64,000 nt of DNA. Origin: Lutimaribacter_A marinistellae (GTDB taxonomy: Bacteria; Pseudomonadota; Alphaproteobacteria; Rhodobacterales; Rhodobacteraceae). A model generated the notes under the pieces. That model made no database searches. It saw only the letters and a program-made list of their open reading frames with translations, and was not told where the DNA came from. The stretch spans positions 248,001 to 312,000 of the forward strand of contig NZ_JBHRXI010000017.1 in assembly GCF_042648365.1 (NCBI RefSeq), read 5' to 3'. The position numbers were made by a program, and so were the translations under genes. Below are positions 23,980 to 32,822 of this stretch, piece by piece. Every line of letters starts with the position of its first letter. The first letter of the stretch is position 1.

Positions 23980-26487
23980 TCAATCGCTGGCGCGCTGACG
24001 GGCGTCTTCCAGCTTCTTGATGTCGGCCTCGCTCAGTTGCGGCCGGTCCACCTTGATGGTCAGCTTGTCGAGCCTGGCGGTCAGCTTGAACGGCGGTTTG
24101 TAATCGGCGTCATAAACCCCGGTCAGCGTGTCAGAGCCTACGTCGAACGCCTCGTCCCATTGCAGGATGACCGGGATGGTGTGCTTCATCTCCTTGCTGT
24201 CCACCACGGTGCCGTTCAACTTCAGCGTGCCGGTGCCGCCCTGACCCATGCCGCTGGTGCTGCCATAGGCCATCGTCCCGGCGCCGAGCCCGTCATATTT
24301 GAAATCGAACTCGATCACGTGCTTGCCGGGGGCCAGCGCCTCCTTGCCTTGCCACTGGATGCGTTCGAGGTTGAGCATGTTCCAGGTAAAGACCGGCTTG
24401 CTGTCCTTGAGGTAGAAGCCATAGCCGGCAAACCGCCCGCCCGAGGTCACGATCATGCCCTCCGCGCCGCCTTCGGGCACCTCGATCTCGGCGGTAAAGG
24501 TGTAGGACGAATTCAGGATGCTGGGCGAATCCCCCTGCGGCAACCCGGTCATCGGGCGGGTATAGACAAATTCGGTGCGGCCCGCGGTGATGTTAGGCCT
24601 CGGCTGGGCGAGGCGCGAGGTGACCGAGGCATCCAGCGGGAACAGCTGGTATTTCTTGGCCTCCTCGATGAAGATCGCCTTCAGCTCTTCGACCTTCTCG
24701 GGGTGATCCTTGGCCACGTCCTTTTGCTGGTTCATGTCCGTGGTGAGGTCGTAAAGCTCCAGCACCTGGTTGTTGAGCGGGTCGGGGTTCGGCGTACCCG
24801 GGGTTTCCCAGGGCATCCGGTTGACCTTGGTGCTCAAGAGCCAGCCGTCGTGATAGAGCGCCCATTGGCCCATCATCTCGAAATACTGGGTCCGGTGACG
24901 GGTCGGTGCGTCGGCATTGGCCTTGTCGAAGGTATAGGCAAAGCTGGTGCCTTCTATCGGGTGTTGCAGGATGCCATCCACCTGCATCGGCGGGGTGATC
25001 CCGGCAACCTCGAGGATGGTGGGCACCACGTCGATCACGTGCATGAACTGGTCGCGGCGTCCGCCCTTGTCGGTGATCCCTTTGGGCCAGCTGACCACCA
25101 TGTTCTGCCGGATGCCGCCGAGGCGGTTGGCGTTCTGCTTGAAATAGTCGAACGGCGTGTCAAAGGCCCAGGACCAGCCCGCCGACATGTGGTTATAGGT
25201 CTCTTCGGTGCCCCATGTGTCATACCATTTCATCTGGGTCTCGATGGGCATCTCGGCGATGCCGTTGAACCAGGCCACCTCGTTCGGCGTGCCCACCGGG
25301 CCGCCCTCGGCCGAAGTGCCGTTGTCGCCGTTGATATAGATGACCAGCGTGTTTTCCAGCTGGCCCAGGTCGTCGATGGCATCGATCACCCGCCCGATCT
25401 CGTGGTCGCTGTAGGCGGCATAGGCGGCGAACACCTCGACTTGGCGGATGAACAGTTTCTTTTCGTCATCGCTCAGCTTGTCCCAAGGCGTCAGCTTGTC
25501 CGCCGGCCAGGGCGTGAGCGTGGCATCGTCGGGCACCAGCCCAAGTTTCTTCTGGTTCTCGAAGATGGTCTGGCGCAGCGCCTCGTAGCCGTCGTCGAAG
25601 AGGTTCATCGCCGCGATCCTGTCCACCCATTCCTTGGTCGGGTGGTGCGGCGCATGGGTGGCGCCGGGCGCGTATTTGACAAAGAACGGCTTGTCCGGCG
25701 CGATCTGGTGCATGTCGGTGATCCAGTCGATGGCGTCATCGGCCATGCCGGTGATCAGGTTCCACTCCGGGTCGCCGTCGAAGGGATAGATTTGCGTGGT
25801 GTTGCGGAACAGGTTCGGTTGCCACTGGTTGGCGTCGCCGCCAACGAAGCCATAGAAGTATTCAAAGCCAAGGCCCGTCGGCCACTGGTCGAACGGCCCC
25901 GACTGGCTGGCCTGGAAGGCCGGCACGTTGTGGTCCTTGCCGAACCAGGAGGTGTTATAGCCGTTCTCGACCAGGATCCGCCCGATGGTGGCCTTGTCCT
26001 CGGTGATGATCGAGTTGTAGCCAGGATAGCCCGTGGATCGCTCGGAAATCACGCCGAACCCCACCGAATGGTGGTTGCGCCCGGTGATCAGCGCGGCGCG
26101 GGTGGGCGAGCACAGCGCGGTGGAGTGGATGTTGGTATAGCTCAGCCCCTCGGCGGCGAGCTGGTCCATGGTTTCGGTCGGGATCACCCCGCCAAAGGTG
26201 CTGGGCACGCCGAAACCGGCATCGTCGGTGATGATCAACAGCACGTTTGGCGCGCCCTCGGGCGGCACCACGCGCGGCGGCCACCACGGCGTGGATTTTT
26301 CGGCCTGTTGTTCGATCTGGCCGCCAAAAGGCGCGGGTGGCGGCGGCAATTGCCGTCCATCGATCGTGGTCGTAGCGGCAGGAGAGCCCGGCGGCGGCGC
26401 GGCATCCTGTGCAAGCAGCGGAGCGGCCGCCGCGGCGATAAGTAAGCTTGCTGTTGCCAAGTTCCGCCTTATCTCGATCATCTCCAT
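23980..26487 (-). CDS. Secreted arylsulfatase (formylglycine-dependent)
   Basis: An 835-residue type I sulfatase that hydrolyses sulfate esters after oxidation of an active-site cysteine to formylglycine. A Sec signal (about residues 8-27, ATASLLIAAAAAPLLAQ) and a Pro-rich linker lead to the metal-binding start VLLIITDDAGFG (D88, D89). The modification motif is CSPTR (C126-R130) followed by AALITGRN. The long C-terminal part beyond about residue 600 is a beta-sandwich-like domain, giving a length similar to large Pseudomonas/Roseobacter arylsulfatases. It is periplasmic or exported. It is divergent from an AraC regulator with an Fnr-type box between. No formylglycine-generating enzyme gene is seen nearby. 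Substrate unknown; marine sulfated compounds are likely. Confidence 0.93.
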   Translation of the reverse strand: MEMIEIRRNLATASLLIAAAAAPLLAQDAAPPPGSPAATTTIDGRQLPPPPAPFGGQIEQQAEKSTPWWPPRVVPPEGAPNVLLIITDDAGFGVPSTFGGVIPTETMDQLAAEGLSYTNIHSTALCSPTRAALITGRNHHSVGFGVISERSTGYPGYNSIITEDKATIGRILVENGYNTSWFGKDHNVPAFQASQSGPFDQWPTGLGFEYFYGFVGGDANQWQPNLFRNTTQIYPFDGDPEWNLITGMADDAIDWITDMHQIAPDKPFFVKYAPGATHAPHHPTKEWVDRIAAMNLFDDGYEALRQTIFENQKKLGLVPDDATLTPWPADKLTPWDKLSDDEKKLFIRQVEVFAAYAAYSDHEIGRVIDAIDDLGQLENTLVIYINGDNGTSAEGGPVGTPNEVAWFNGIAEMPIETQMKWYDTWGTEETYNHMSAGWSWAFDTPFDYFKQNANRLGGIRQNMVVSWPKGITDKGGRRDQFMHVIDVVPTILEVAGITPPMQVDGILQHPIEGTSFAYTFDKANADAPTRHRTQYFEMMGQWALYHDGWLLSTKVNRMPWETPGTPNPDPLNNQVLELYDLTTDMNQQKDVAKDHPEKVEELKAIFIEEAKKYQLFPLDASVTSRLAQPRPNITAGRTEFVYTRPMTGLPQGDSPSILNSSYTFTAEIEVPEGGAEGMIVTSGGRFAGYGFYLKDSKPVFTWNMLNLERIQWQGKEALAPGKHVIEFDFKYDGLGAGTMAYGSTSGMGQGGTGTLKLNGTVVDSKEMKHTIPVILQWDEAFDVGSDTLTGVYDADYKPPFKLTARLDKLTIKVDRPQLSEADIKKLEDARQRASD

Positions 26488-26582
26488 AGCTCATTCCTCC
26501 TAAACTCGCATAGAGATACGCCCGCCGGGCGTGCCCGACCGCGGTCAGGGCGCAATGGCACCAAGATCTCGGGAGTGAGGAC

Positions 26583-26596
26583 TTGATCTGGATCAA
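26583..26596. promoter_or_regulatory. Fnr/Anr-type box between arylsulfatase and AraC genes
   Basis: TTGATCTGGATCAA is a perfect match to TTGAT-N4-ATCAA, the consensus for Fnr-type oxygen-responsive regulators. It lies 95 bases before the arylsulfatase start and 60 before the AraC start, so it could affect either promoter. Confidence 0.55.
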
Positions 26597-26656
26597 TCCC
26601 CGCGCCCCGATTTGACTTTAGAGGCCATGTCGTGATCCTGACCGAGGCCGAGCCCC

Positions 26657-27718
26657 ATGCCGCACAGCATCCCCTTGATCCGCGCAGCCGCGATCACCCC
26701 CATACGACGCTGGGTCGAGGAACGGGGCGAGGATGTCGGACCGTTCCTCGCACGTGCCGATCTGAGCTGGGTGCCAGCGGACGATCCTGCGCTGCCCGTG
26801 CCCCTGCGCAGTGTCGTGCGCTTGCTCGTCGAGATTTCGCGCGCCGCGGGCCCGGATACACCCCATCGGATCGTGAACGGGCGTGGCGGTTTCGAGATCG
26901 GCCTGATCGGCAGGGCTGCGTTCCGCGGACCCACCGTGCGCGATGGTTTCGCCCGGATCGCGCGCATGATGCCGGCCCATTGCACCCACGAGATATTCAC
27001 GGTCGCCTTATCGGGCGATGGTCTGCACATTCGTGACGGATGGGCTTATGACCTCGGCGATGACGAAGCCCTGTATCTGGTGCAGCAATACGTGGCGTCG
27101 CTTATCGACATGATCTGCAGTGTCGCGCACCCCGAAGCGCCGCGCGCGGAAAGGGTGGAGATGGTGCCCCATCCCGAGGCGGGATTGAACCACCTGCGAC
27201 CCTGGCTGGGAGACCGTTTGCAGCCCGCCCCGTTGCGTGCCCTGGATTTTCTCGTGGGCTCGGACGTGGCCGCGCAGCGCTTCCCCAAGGGCGCGCAGGA
27301 GCGTGCCCGAGAAGCCAATGGGGAAACAGGAAGGCGGATAGCGTCCGGCGCATCACTGGCTGACCAGGTCTCGGCACTGGTCGCCGTGATGCTTCCACGG
27401 ACGACACCCCATCTGGACCGGGTCGCCGCGGCCGCCGGGATCAGCGGTCGGACCTTGCGGCGCGCCCTCCGGCAGAACGGCACCAGCTTTTCAGATGTGG
27501 TCGAGCGAACGCGCGCGCAGATCGCTGTCGACCGGGTGCGCAACGACACTGACGTGTCGCTCGGGTCCATCGCGGCGGACCTTGGATATGCCAACCAAGC
27601 AACCCTTTCGCGCGCTGTACGTCGATGGACCGGCCAGACTCCAAGAAGCCTCCGAAGCGGCCTGAAAAGCCGTATCGAACCGGGCAAGCCTGTGTCCGAA
27701 ACCAGACTCTCCAAATAG
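26657..27718 (+). CDS. AraC-family transcriptional regulator (OruR/ArgR-like N-domain)
   Basis: A 353-residue regulator: an N-terminal Arabinose_bd-type ligand domain (about residues 1-200, with IPLIRAAAITPIRRWVEERGED at the start, the layout of OruR-like regulators) and a C-terminal double HTH (about 245-335) with HLDRVAAAAGISGRTLRRAL and the second motif SIAADLGYANQATLSRAVRR followed by WTGQTPRSLR. It is divergent from the arylsulfatase gene, which it probably regulates. Ligand unknown. Confidence 0.87.
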   Translation: MPHSIPLIRAAAITPIRRWVEERGEDVGPFLARADLSWVPADDPALPVPLRSVVRLLVEISRAAGPDTPHRIVNGRGGFEIGLIGRAAFRGPTVRDGFARIARMMPAHCTHEIFTVALSGDGLHIRDGWAYDLGDDEALYLVQQYVASLIDMICSVAHPEAPRAERVEMVPHPEAGLNHLRPWLGDRLQPAPLRALDFLVGSDVAAQRFPKGAQERAREANGETGRRIASGASLADQVSALVAVMLPRTTPHLDRVAAAAGISGRTLRRALRQNGTSFSDVVERTRAQIAVDRVRNDTDVSLGSIAADLGYANQATLSRAVRRWTGQTPRSLRSGLKSRIEPGKPVSETRLSK

Positions 27719-27876
27719 CACGGAATTGGTCCGCATCGGGCTCCGAGCCGACTTGCGGCAGCGCAGAAAACATCTCGATAACAAGCGAATGCGGATGTCG
27801 GCGTTCAACATAACAGCTTGATCCGTTCGCGCCTGCGGAGAAAGTCCGGAATCCGCCCATCGTTCCAGAAACCCCG

Positions 27877-28773
27877 TCAAACCTCGCAGATCGAAACCTC
27901 TGACGCATTGACCCGCTCCCAAGGTTTCTCGAACAGCCGCCTGGCAACGCCGGACAAACCGCCGCCACAACGCACACTGAGCATCGCCTGCGTCAACACC
28001 GCCTTATCCGCCGCGACCGGCCGATCCCGCATCAAGGCCAGGAACCGCTCCTGCTTTGACCGGCTTGTGAACACCCAGAGCACGACCAGGTTCGCCTTGA
28101 GCCCGTAGTGCGATTTGTACGTCTCGTTGGCCAGAATGTCGTCATATTGCGCGATGGTTCGAGCCCAGCTTTTGCGGTTTGCGGGCGAGGTCTTGGGTTC
28201 GGTGCCGCGATCGACCTCGAGGGCGAAGGCACGGTATCGACCGTCATAGTCGAGGGCGAAGAGCTGGTCTGGAATCAGCGTGGAAGGCCCGTGCGGGATG
28301 GCGATGGATGCGCCGCTGCGGTTTAGAATTTCATGGGCGGGGATGTAGCGGATACCCGCATGGGCGGCGCAGATGTCGATGGAGCTGGTGACGCAGGCCG
28401 TGAGATAGGCGTGCCACCAATGTCCGGTCGGGCGGTGCGTTGGTTCTGCCAGGCCGAGTTCAGCCAGGTGGTCGTGGGCCCTGTCGGTCAGGTCATAGAT
28501 ATAGGGGTTGAACTCGGCGCGTTCGGTGGCGCGTTGCTGCGGGGGCAGGCAGAGATAGCCGCCAGCGCGCAGTTTCTGCATTTGGCGCAGCGCGGTGTCG
28601 CGGCACCTGTGTGTATCGCGCGTGAGCTCATAGAGATATTGCGAGCTTTGCGGCCCGTGACGTTCTATATGTTTGAGCCAGCGCAGCTCGCGCGCCGTCG
28701 GTCGGACGTGCCGCTCTGGCGCGATATAGTGGAAGGTCGCACGGCCGAGGCGGTCTGTTTGTGGATGTGCCAT
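27877..28773 (-). CDS. Replication-relaxation family protein
   Basis: A 298-residue protein resembling the Replic_Relax family found on plasmids and conjugative elements. An N-terminal winged-helix region (about residues 20-85; RELRWLKHIERHGPQSSQYL, then RQMQKLRAGGYLCLP, YIYDLT) precedes a nuclease-like alpha/beta part with LIPDQLFALDYDGRYRAFALEVDRGTEP, whose D...E-V-D arrangement resembles a PD-(D/E)xK core. Members are thought to help open DNA at replication or transfer origins, but biochemical evidence is thin. It is downstream of and co-oriented with the TraD-like gene. Confidence 0.75.
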   Translation of the reverse strand: MAHPQTDRLGRATFHYIAPERHVRPTARELRWLKHIERHGPQSSQYLYELTRDTHRCRDTALRQMQKLRAGGYLCLPPQQRATERAEFNPYIYDLTDRAHDHLAELGLAEPTHRPTGHWWHAYLTACVTSSIDICAAHAGIRYIPAHEILNRSGASIAIPHGPSTLIPDQLFALDYDGRYRAFALEVDRGTEPKTSPANRKSWARTIAQYDDILANETYKSHYGLKANLVVLWVFTSRSKQERFLALMRDRPVAADKAVLTQAMLSVRCGGGLSGVARRLFEKPWERVNASEVSICEV

Positions 28774-28960
28774 GCACGCAGGATATGCCGGTTTCGGCGG
28801 TGTTTCCCGGTCCGGATTCAGATTGGTGAGCGATTTTTCCGACGGTGTTCAGACCAGCGGTTCCGCCTTGGTTTGCCGTGATCTGGCATGTTCCGAGAGG
28901 ATCATGTCGCCACGGGCAGGGTTCTGTTTCCGGATTGCCACAGGCAAGCCAATCTGACCG

Positions 28961-31363
28961 TCATAACTCGTCAGACGGCTCCATCGGATCCTTGGGTGTC
29001 TTTGTTTCCTCGTCCGGGTCTTCGTCTGTCCCCGGCGATTTGAAGCTCGGTCCCATGGCTTTCCTGAGTTCATCCCAGCCGATGTCACCCTTGTCTGCGG
29101 TTTTGGCTGTGGCCGTGGATTTGCGCGGCTTTCGGGCTGTTGAGGATTTAGGGTTCCGCGTCACCGTGCGTGACGACTTTGAGGCCGCATCAGCGGTTGC
29201 GGCCCCGGGTTTTGTCCGGACGGACCCGTCAGCGCGTTCGCCGGAGTCTTCGCCTGGTTCCTGTTCAGCTGCCCCTGCACCGTCGCCTCCCGACCCGCCA
29301 CCGGATGGCGGCTGCGGAGTCTCGGGCTCGGGCGGCGGCGATCCGCCCTGATCCTCCGGTGGCGTCTCGTCAGATGGCGTGTCCGTGCCCCAGGGTTCGG
29401 CATAGGCGGCGCGGCTTGTCTCGCGGATTGCCAGAAGGTCCTCGGGCGAGCGCAGCCCCATCTTCTCGAGCACGAAGAACGGAAAGCTCATCGGCACGCC
29501 GCGATCGGTGAGGCCGCGGATGTAGGTGACGAAGGTGCCCTTGGGCTGACGCTGGATCGTGTCGGCATCGGTGCCGATCTGGCCGGAGAGCGCACGTGCG
29601 TCGCGGGCGGATACGCCGCCGGCCAGCTTGATCGTGGTGTTGGCCTCGAAGGCCTCCTGCAGGCCCTGGGAGAGCTGGCCGAGATATTGGTGCGCCATCA
29701 CCATGCCGACCCGGTACTTGCGGGCCTGGCTCAGGATGATGCCGATGTTGGGGTCGAAGTAATCCTGCGCCTCGTCGATATAGACCATGACCGGCAGGCG
29801 GTCGTGACCCGCAAGCGTGGCGCGTTCCTGCGCCGCCTGGGCAATCAGCGCGATGAAGAACCGGCCGAAGATCTCGGTGCCCTGTTCCTTCAGCAGCGAC
29901 TTGGCCGTGTTGATCAGGATCAGCTTGCCCGCGTTCATTTCCTCGAACATGTCGAACTTGGATTGCGGGTGCGAGAACATCCGCTCAAAAGTCTGGTTCT
30001 CCAGGACCCCGTAGATGCGGCGCAGCACTTGAGTGCGCGTATTGGCAAATTCCTTGCTGTCGAATTCGGTCTCGAAGAAGCGCCGGGGCGTGCCTTCGAG
30101 CTTCTCGATGCTGGCCCGGTGCTTCTGCGTCCCGCCGGGCTCCAGAAGTTCCCGCAGCGTATGGATGGTGGCGCCCGGGACATGGAACATGAGCCGGGTC
30201 ACGTAGCGAAAGACCACGCTCTGCTTGGCGGTCATGCCGGCTGAGAGCAGCGAACCCAACACGAAGTCGTAGAGCTCGATGATGGAATTGGTCAGGCGTT
30301 CGCGTTCCAGCGGATCATAGCCCTCAAGCCGGTCCTGGCCGACCGAAAAGAGGTTCAGGCAGACCGGGTAATGGATGTCCTCGGGATCGATCAGAACGAT
30401 CCGATCGGGGTCGAGGATGTCGGCTTTGAGGATGGTGTTGATCATGTCGCCCTGGCTGTCGATAACGATCACGGTCTTCTTTCCCTCGGCGACGTCCTCG
30501 AGATCTTTCGCGATGAAGTATTGCAGCGTCTGGGTTTTGCCGTGACCTGAACCGGCAATGATGTGGGTATGCTCGAACCGTCGATCTTCTGGAACCGTGA
30601 ACGGCGTTCTGAGCGAGAACAAATCCTTCAGGTAGGTACCCCGCAGGTAGGTGTCGACGAGATCGTCTCCCTTGTAGTCGGAGGGAAAGATCGGGGTAGT
30701 GCGATGCGTGGCCTGCAGGTTGGCATCGAGCCGCTGGCGGAGCGCCTTGAAGTGCATGTAGTCGCTGTCGCGGAAGAAGGGCGCGACCACGTTCTCTATC
30801 GTCTGTCCCAGCGGATGGGTGAACTGTGTGATCTCGACCAGCACATCGCCCTCGATGGGCGGCACGGCGTTTGCAATGGGCGCCAGCGCCTCGGAAAGGA
30901 TATCGAGGGCCGAGAGGACCATAACCCGGTCGCTCCGCGCCTGGCCGGCCTTGGCCAGCATGTCGCGATAGCGCGCCCCTTCGACCGTGTTGCACAGCGC
31001 CGGTGGCGGCGGCACCTCGGGGCTTAGGCCTTCCTGTTCAAAGAGCCGGCGCCCCACATCCAGGAGTTGCACGCGCAGCGCGCCCGGCAGGTCCGGTGGC
31101 CAGTGCCGTGAGAGCGCGTCGTCGATTTCTACATCGCTGAGTTCGACCGTGCCCGCGAGTGCGTGTCGGTATAGAGTTTCGGTTTCCTCGCGGGCAAGGC
31201 GCTCTAGCCGCGCCGGGCTTTCCGTGTAGAGGCGATAGCCGACGTAAGCCACGATGCCGGCAATCGCGATCGGCGTGATGAAGATCGCGATCAGAAGGAG
31301 CGTGCCGACAATCGCAAAGACGAGGAACAGCCCGGCGGTTTCTTCAAACACACCACGCGACAT
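28961..31363 (-). CDS. TraD/VirD4-like type IV coupling ATPase
   Basis: An 800-residue DNA-pumping ATPase of the TraM-recognition/coupling-protein type, which links a relaxase-DNA complex to a conjugation channel. Two N-terminal membrane helices (about residues 8-45, LFLVFAIVGTLLLIAIFITP) are followed by a helical domain, Walker A GSGHGKTQ near 275-282, Walker B VMVYIDEAQDYF near 550, and an arginine/sensor region with AHQYLGQL and GVSARDARALSGQIG. The tail from about 690 is a low-complexity Pro/Gly/Asp/Lys-rich extension ending acidic. The ATG at 31363 overlaps the stop of the upstream small gene (TGATG). It is the only clear transfer gene in the window. Confidence 0.88.
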   Translation of the reverse strand: MSRGVFEETAGLFLVFAIVGTLLLIAIFITPIAIAGIVAYVGYRLYTESPARLERLAREETETLYRHALAGTVELSDVEIDDALSRHWPPDLPGALRVQLLDVGRRLFEQEGLSPEVPPPPALCNTVEGARYRDMLAKAGQARSDRVMVLSALDILSEALAPIANAVPPIEGDVLVEITQFTHPLGQTIENVVAPFFRDSDYMHFKALRQRLDANLQATHRTTPIFPSDYKGDDLVDTYLRGTYLKDLFSLRTPFTVPEDRRFEHTHIIAGSGHGKTQTLQYFIAKDLEDVAEGKKTVIVIDSQGDMINTILKADILDPDRIVLIDPEDIHYPVCLNLFSVGQDRLEGYDPLERERLTNSIIELYDFVLGSLLSAGMTAKQSVVFRYVTRLMFHVPGATIHTLRELLEPGGTQKHRASIEKLEGTPRRFFETEFDSKEFANTRTQVLRRIYGVLENQTFERMFSHPQSKFDMFEEMNAGKLILINTAKSLLKEQGTEIFGRFFIALIAQAAQERATLAGHDRLPVMVYIDEAQDYFDPNIGIILSQARKYRVGMVMAHQYLGQLSQGLQEAFEANTTIKLAGGVSARDARALSGQIGTDADTIQRQPKGTFVTYIRGLTDRGVPMSFPFFVLEKMGLRSPEDLLAIRETSRAAYAEPWGTDTPSDETPPEDQGGSPPPEPETPQPPSGGGSGGDGAGAAEQEPGEDSGERADGSVRTKPGAATADAASKSSRTVTRNPKSSTARKPRKSTATAKTADKGDIGWDELRKAMGPSFKSPGTDEDPDEETKTPKDPMEPSDEL

Positions 31364-31722
31364 CAGAACTCGACCACGGTGCGGCTGCCGGTCTCGGCAT
31401 TGTCGTCGAGCCAAAGCTTCATCTGCCCGAGCACCTCGAGCAGGTTGTCTTCGTAGATCTTTGCCTGGCTTGGATTGGCACACAGAAACCGGTCGACCTG
31501 TTCATTCATCAGATGACTGACGCGGAGCTCGAACTTCTCGTCCCGGTCATCGACGCGGGCGTTCGCAGGGCGCCGGTCGAGAAGTTTGATCTTCAGCAGA
31601 TTGCGCTGTCGGATGATCTGTTTCTCTTCATGGCTGAACGCCACCGACAGGCGAACTTCCTGGTAGGTGGTCTTGAGCACGAACCCCTTCCGAACCGTAT
31701 GGTGAGAGATCGACACCCGCAT
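31363..31722 (-). CDS. Conserved-looking small protein upstream of the coupling ATPase
   Basis: A 119-residue protein, translationally coupled to the TraD-like gene (its TGA overlaps the next ATG). It opens MRVSISHHTVRKG, contains TTYQEVRLSVAFSHEEKQII and LKIKLLDRRPANARVDD, and ends with a stretch predicted helical (NPSQAKIYEDNLLEVLGQMK). No signal peptide or membrane segment. The ATG at 31722 was preferred over one eight codons upstream. I do not recognise the family; position suggests an accessory transfer role. Confidence 0.65.
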   Translation of the reverse strand: MRVSISHHTVRKGFVLKTTYQEVRLSVAFSHEEKQIIRQRNLLKIKLLDRRPANARVDDRDEKFELRVSHLMNEQVDRFLCANPSQAKIYEDNLLEVLGQMKLWLDDNAETGSRTVVEF

Positions 31723-31862
31723 GTTTCTACACCGCCCCCAGATCAATCTAGGAGGGGTGGGCGGTCGGGGGAAAATAGAATCCGAGAGGATTCAGATATG
31801 AAGTCACGGGAAAGATCGGGGTGTGTTTGCGCAGCCATGTTCAACCTCGTTCCGCTATGTGT

Positions 31863-31918
31863 CCCCATACACGATACCCATAGAGGTTGGGGGTGCCTTA
31901 TGGGGGGCGTGTATGGGG
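31863..31918. repeat. Nested inverted repeat between transfer genes (oriT candidate)
   Basis: Outer arms CCCCATACACG (31863-31873) and CGTGTATGGGG (31908-31918) pair perfectly over 11 bp. Inside, CCCATA (31877-31882) pairs with TATGGG (31899-31904). The structure lies in a 213-base gap with no gene, beside the coupling ATPase operon, where an origin of transfer or a replication/transfer regulatory site would be expected. Confidence 0.5.
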
Positions 31919-31935
31919 GGAAGGTGTTTGGATTT

Positions 31936-32535
31936 CTAAGTTGATAGATCGACGCTTCTTTTTGCTTTCTCTAGGGTGCCGAACACGGTCCCGCGATATA
32001 CGAACCCTGACTCAACAACTGCAATTTCCTGCCCATTGTATGTGAGCGATTGGCCGGGTTTAGGACCCTCGACTTCGGGTTCGGTTCCATTCGTCAATAA
32101 CCGGCTGGGACGGGCGTTCTGTTCATCGGGTGTGGTGTCGCGCAAATCCGCGAAAGACTGGCCGGCATCGTCTGCGGCAGCATCGGCCTGGTCCGCGAAG
32201 CTTGCGACATCGCTGTATCCGTCAGCCCGCATCCTTTGTCTGGATATCTCGAGTTGCTCGCGCGCGATCTTCAGGTTCTGCTGAGCGTATTCGGCGGAAT
32301 CGACTCCCGCTCGACCGATCTGGACCGCGACGAGCCCAAGAAAGCCGAGAAACATGACGGCCAAACCGGGCAGTGCGCTCAGAGCGGCCATTCCGCCAGA
32401 TCGGCCGTAAGACGATCCAAATTGCGATCCAGCGGTGAAACCGGCGAGCAAAAAGAGCCCGCCGCCGATTATGACGCACCAGGATAGAAATCCCAAGATG
32501 CTGAAATACGTCCGCGCGGCTTCATACGATCTCAT
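31936..32535 (-). CDS. Membrane protein of unknown function with C-terminal soluble domain
   Basis: A 199-residue protein with two hydrophobic segments (about residues 10-32, YFSILGFLSWCVIIGGGLFL, and 47-71, AALSALPGLAVMFLGFLGLV), a helical, possibly coiled-coil stretch around 80-110 (AEYAQQNLKIAREQLEISRQ), an acidic linker, and a small C-terminal domain GQSLTYNGQEIAVVESGFVYRG. No known family recognised. It is divergent from the DUF932 gene across 287 bases. Its location within the mobile region suggests an element-specific role. Confidence 0.65.
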   Translation of the reverse strand: MRSYEAARTYFSILGFLSWCVIIGGGLFLLAGFTAGSQFGSSYGRSGGMAALSALPGLAVMFLGFLGLVAVQIGRAGVDSAEYAQQNLKIAREQLEISRQRMRADGYSDVASFADQADAAADDAGQSFADLRDTTPDEQNARPSRLLTNGTEPEVEGPKPGQSLTYNGQEIAVVESGFVYRGTVFGTLEKAKRSVDLST

Positions 32536-32581
32536 TTGTCCCCCTCCCGCAGATTTTTCGAAAAGCCTGCAGGCAAAGGTT

Positions 32582-32779
32582 GTGTCGAGTCAATCGAATC
32601 CGGTTCCGCGTCGATTGGCGGAGATAATCGAGGGGGGCCTCAATTCGGGGGCAGTAGGCAGCGTCCCGGCGTTTCGTGCTATGATTGATGCGGCAGTTCT
32701 TTTCTTCGAATATCCTCGGTCATTGCGCCGCGCCAATGGCTCACTCGAGCTGACCTCGCGGTCAGCGCGACCGGGTTGA
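32582..32779 (+). CDS. Candidate small protein with GTG start
   Basis: A possible 65-residue protein starting at GTG with AAAGG just upstream. The centre, RRLAEIIEGGLNSGAVGSVPA then FRAMIDAAVLFFEYPRS, looks like two amphipathic helices and is more protein-like than shadow frames nearby. It ends 43 bases before the DUF932 start on the same strand. Third-position GC is lower than in the core genes. It may be a real small gene or a remnant; no family recognised. Confidence 0.3.
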   Translation: MSSQSNPVPRRLAEIIEGGLNSGAVGSVPAFRAMIDAAVLFFEYPRSLRRANGSLELTSRSARPG

Positions 32780-32822
32780 ACTGCCTCTTCAATCCACCTC
32801 TCAACTCGAAAGGAGTCATCTG

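Noticed and set aside
24037..26445. 802-codon open frame antisense to the arylsulfatase
   Set aside because: Mirror frame of a GC-rich gene; the arylsulfatase on the minus strand has clear active-site motifs.
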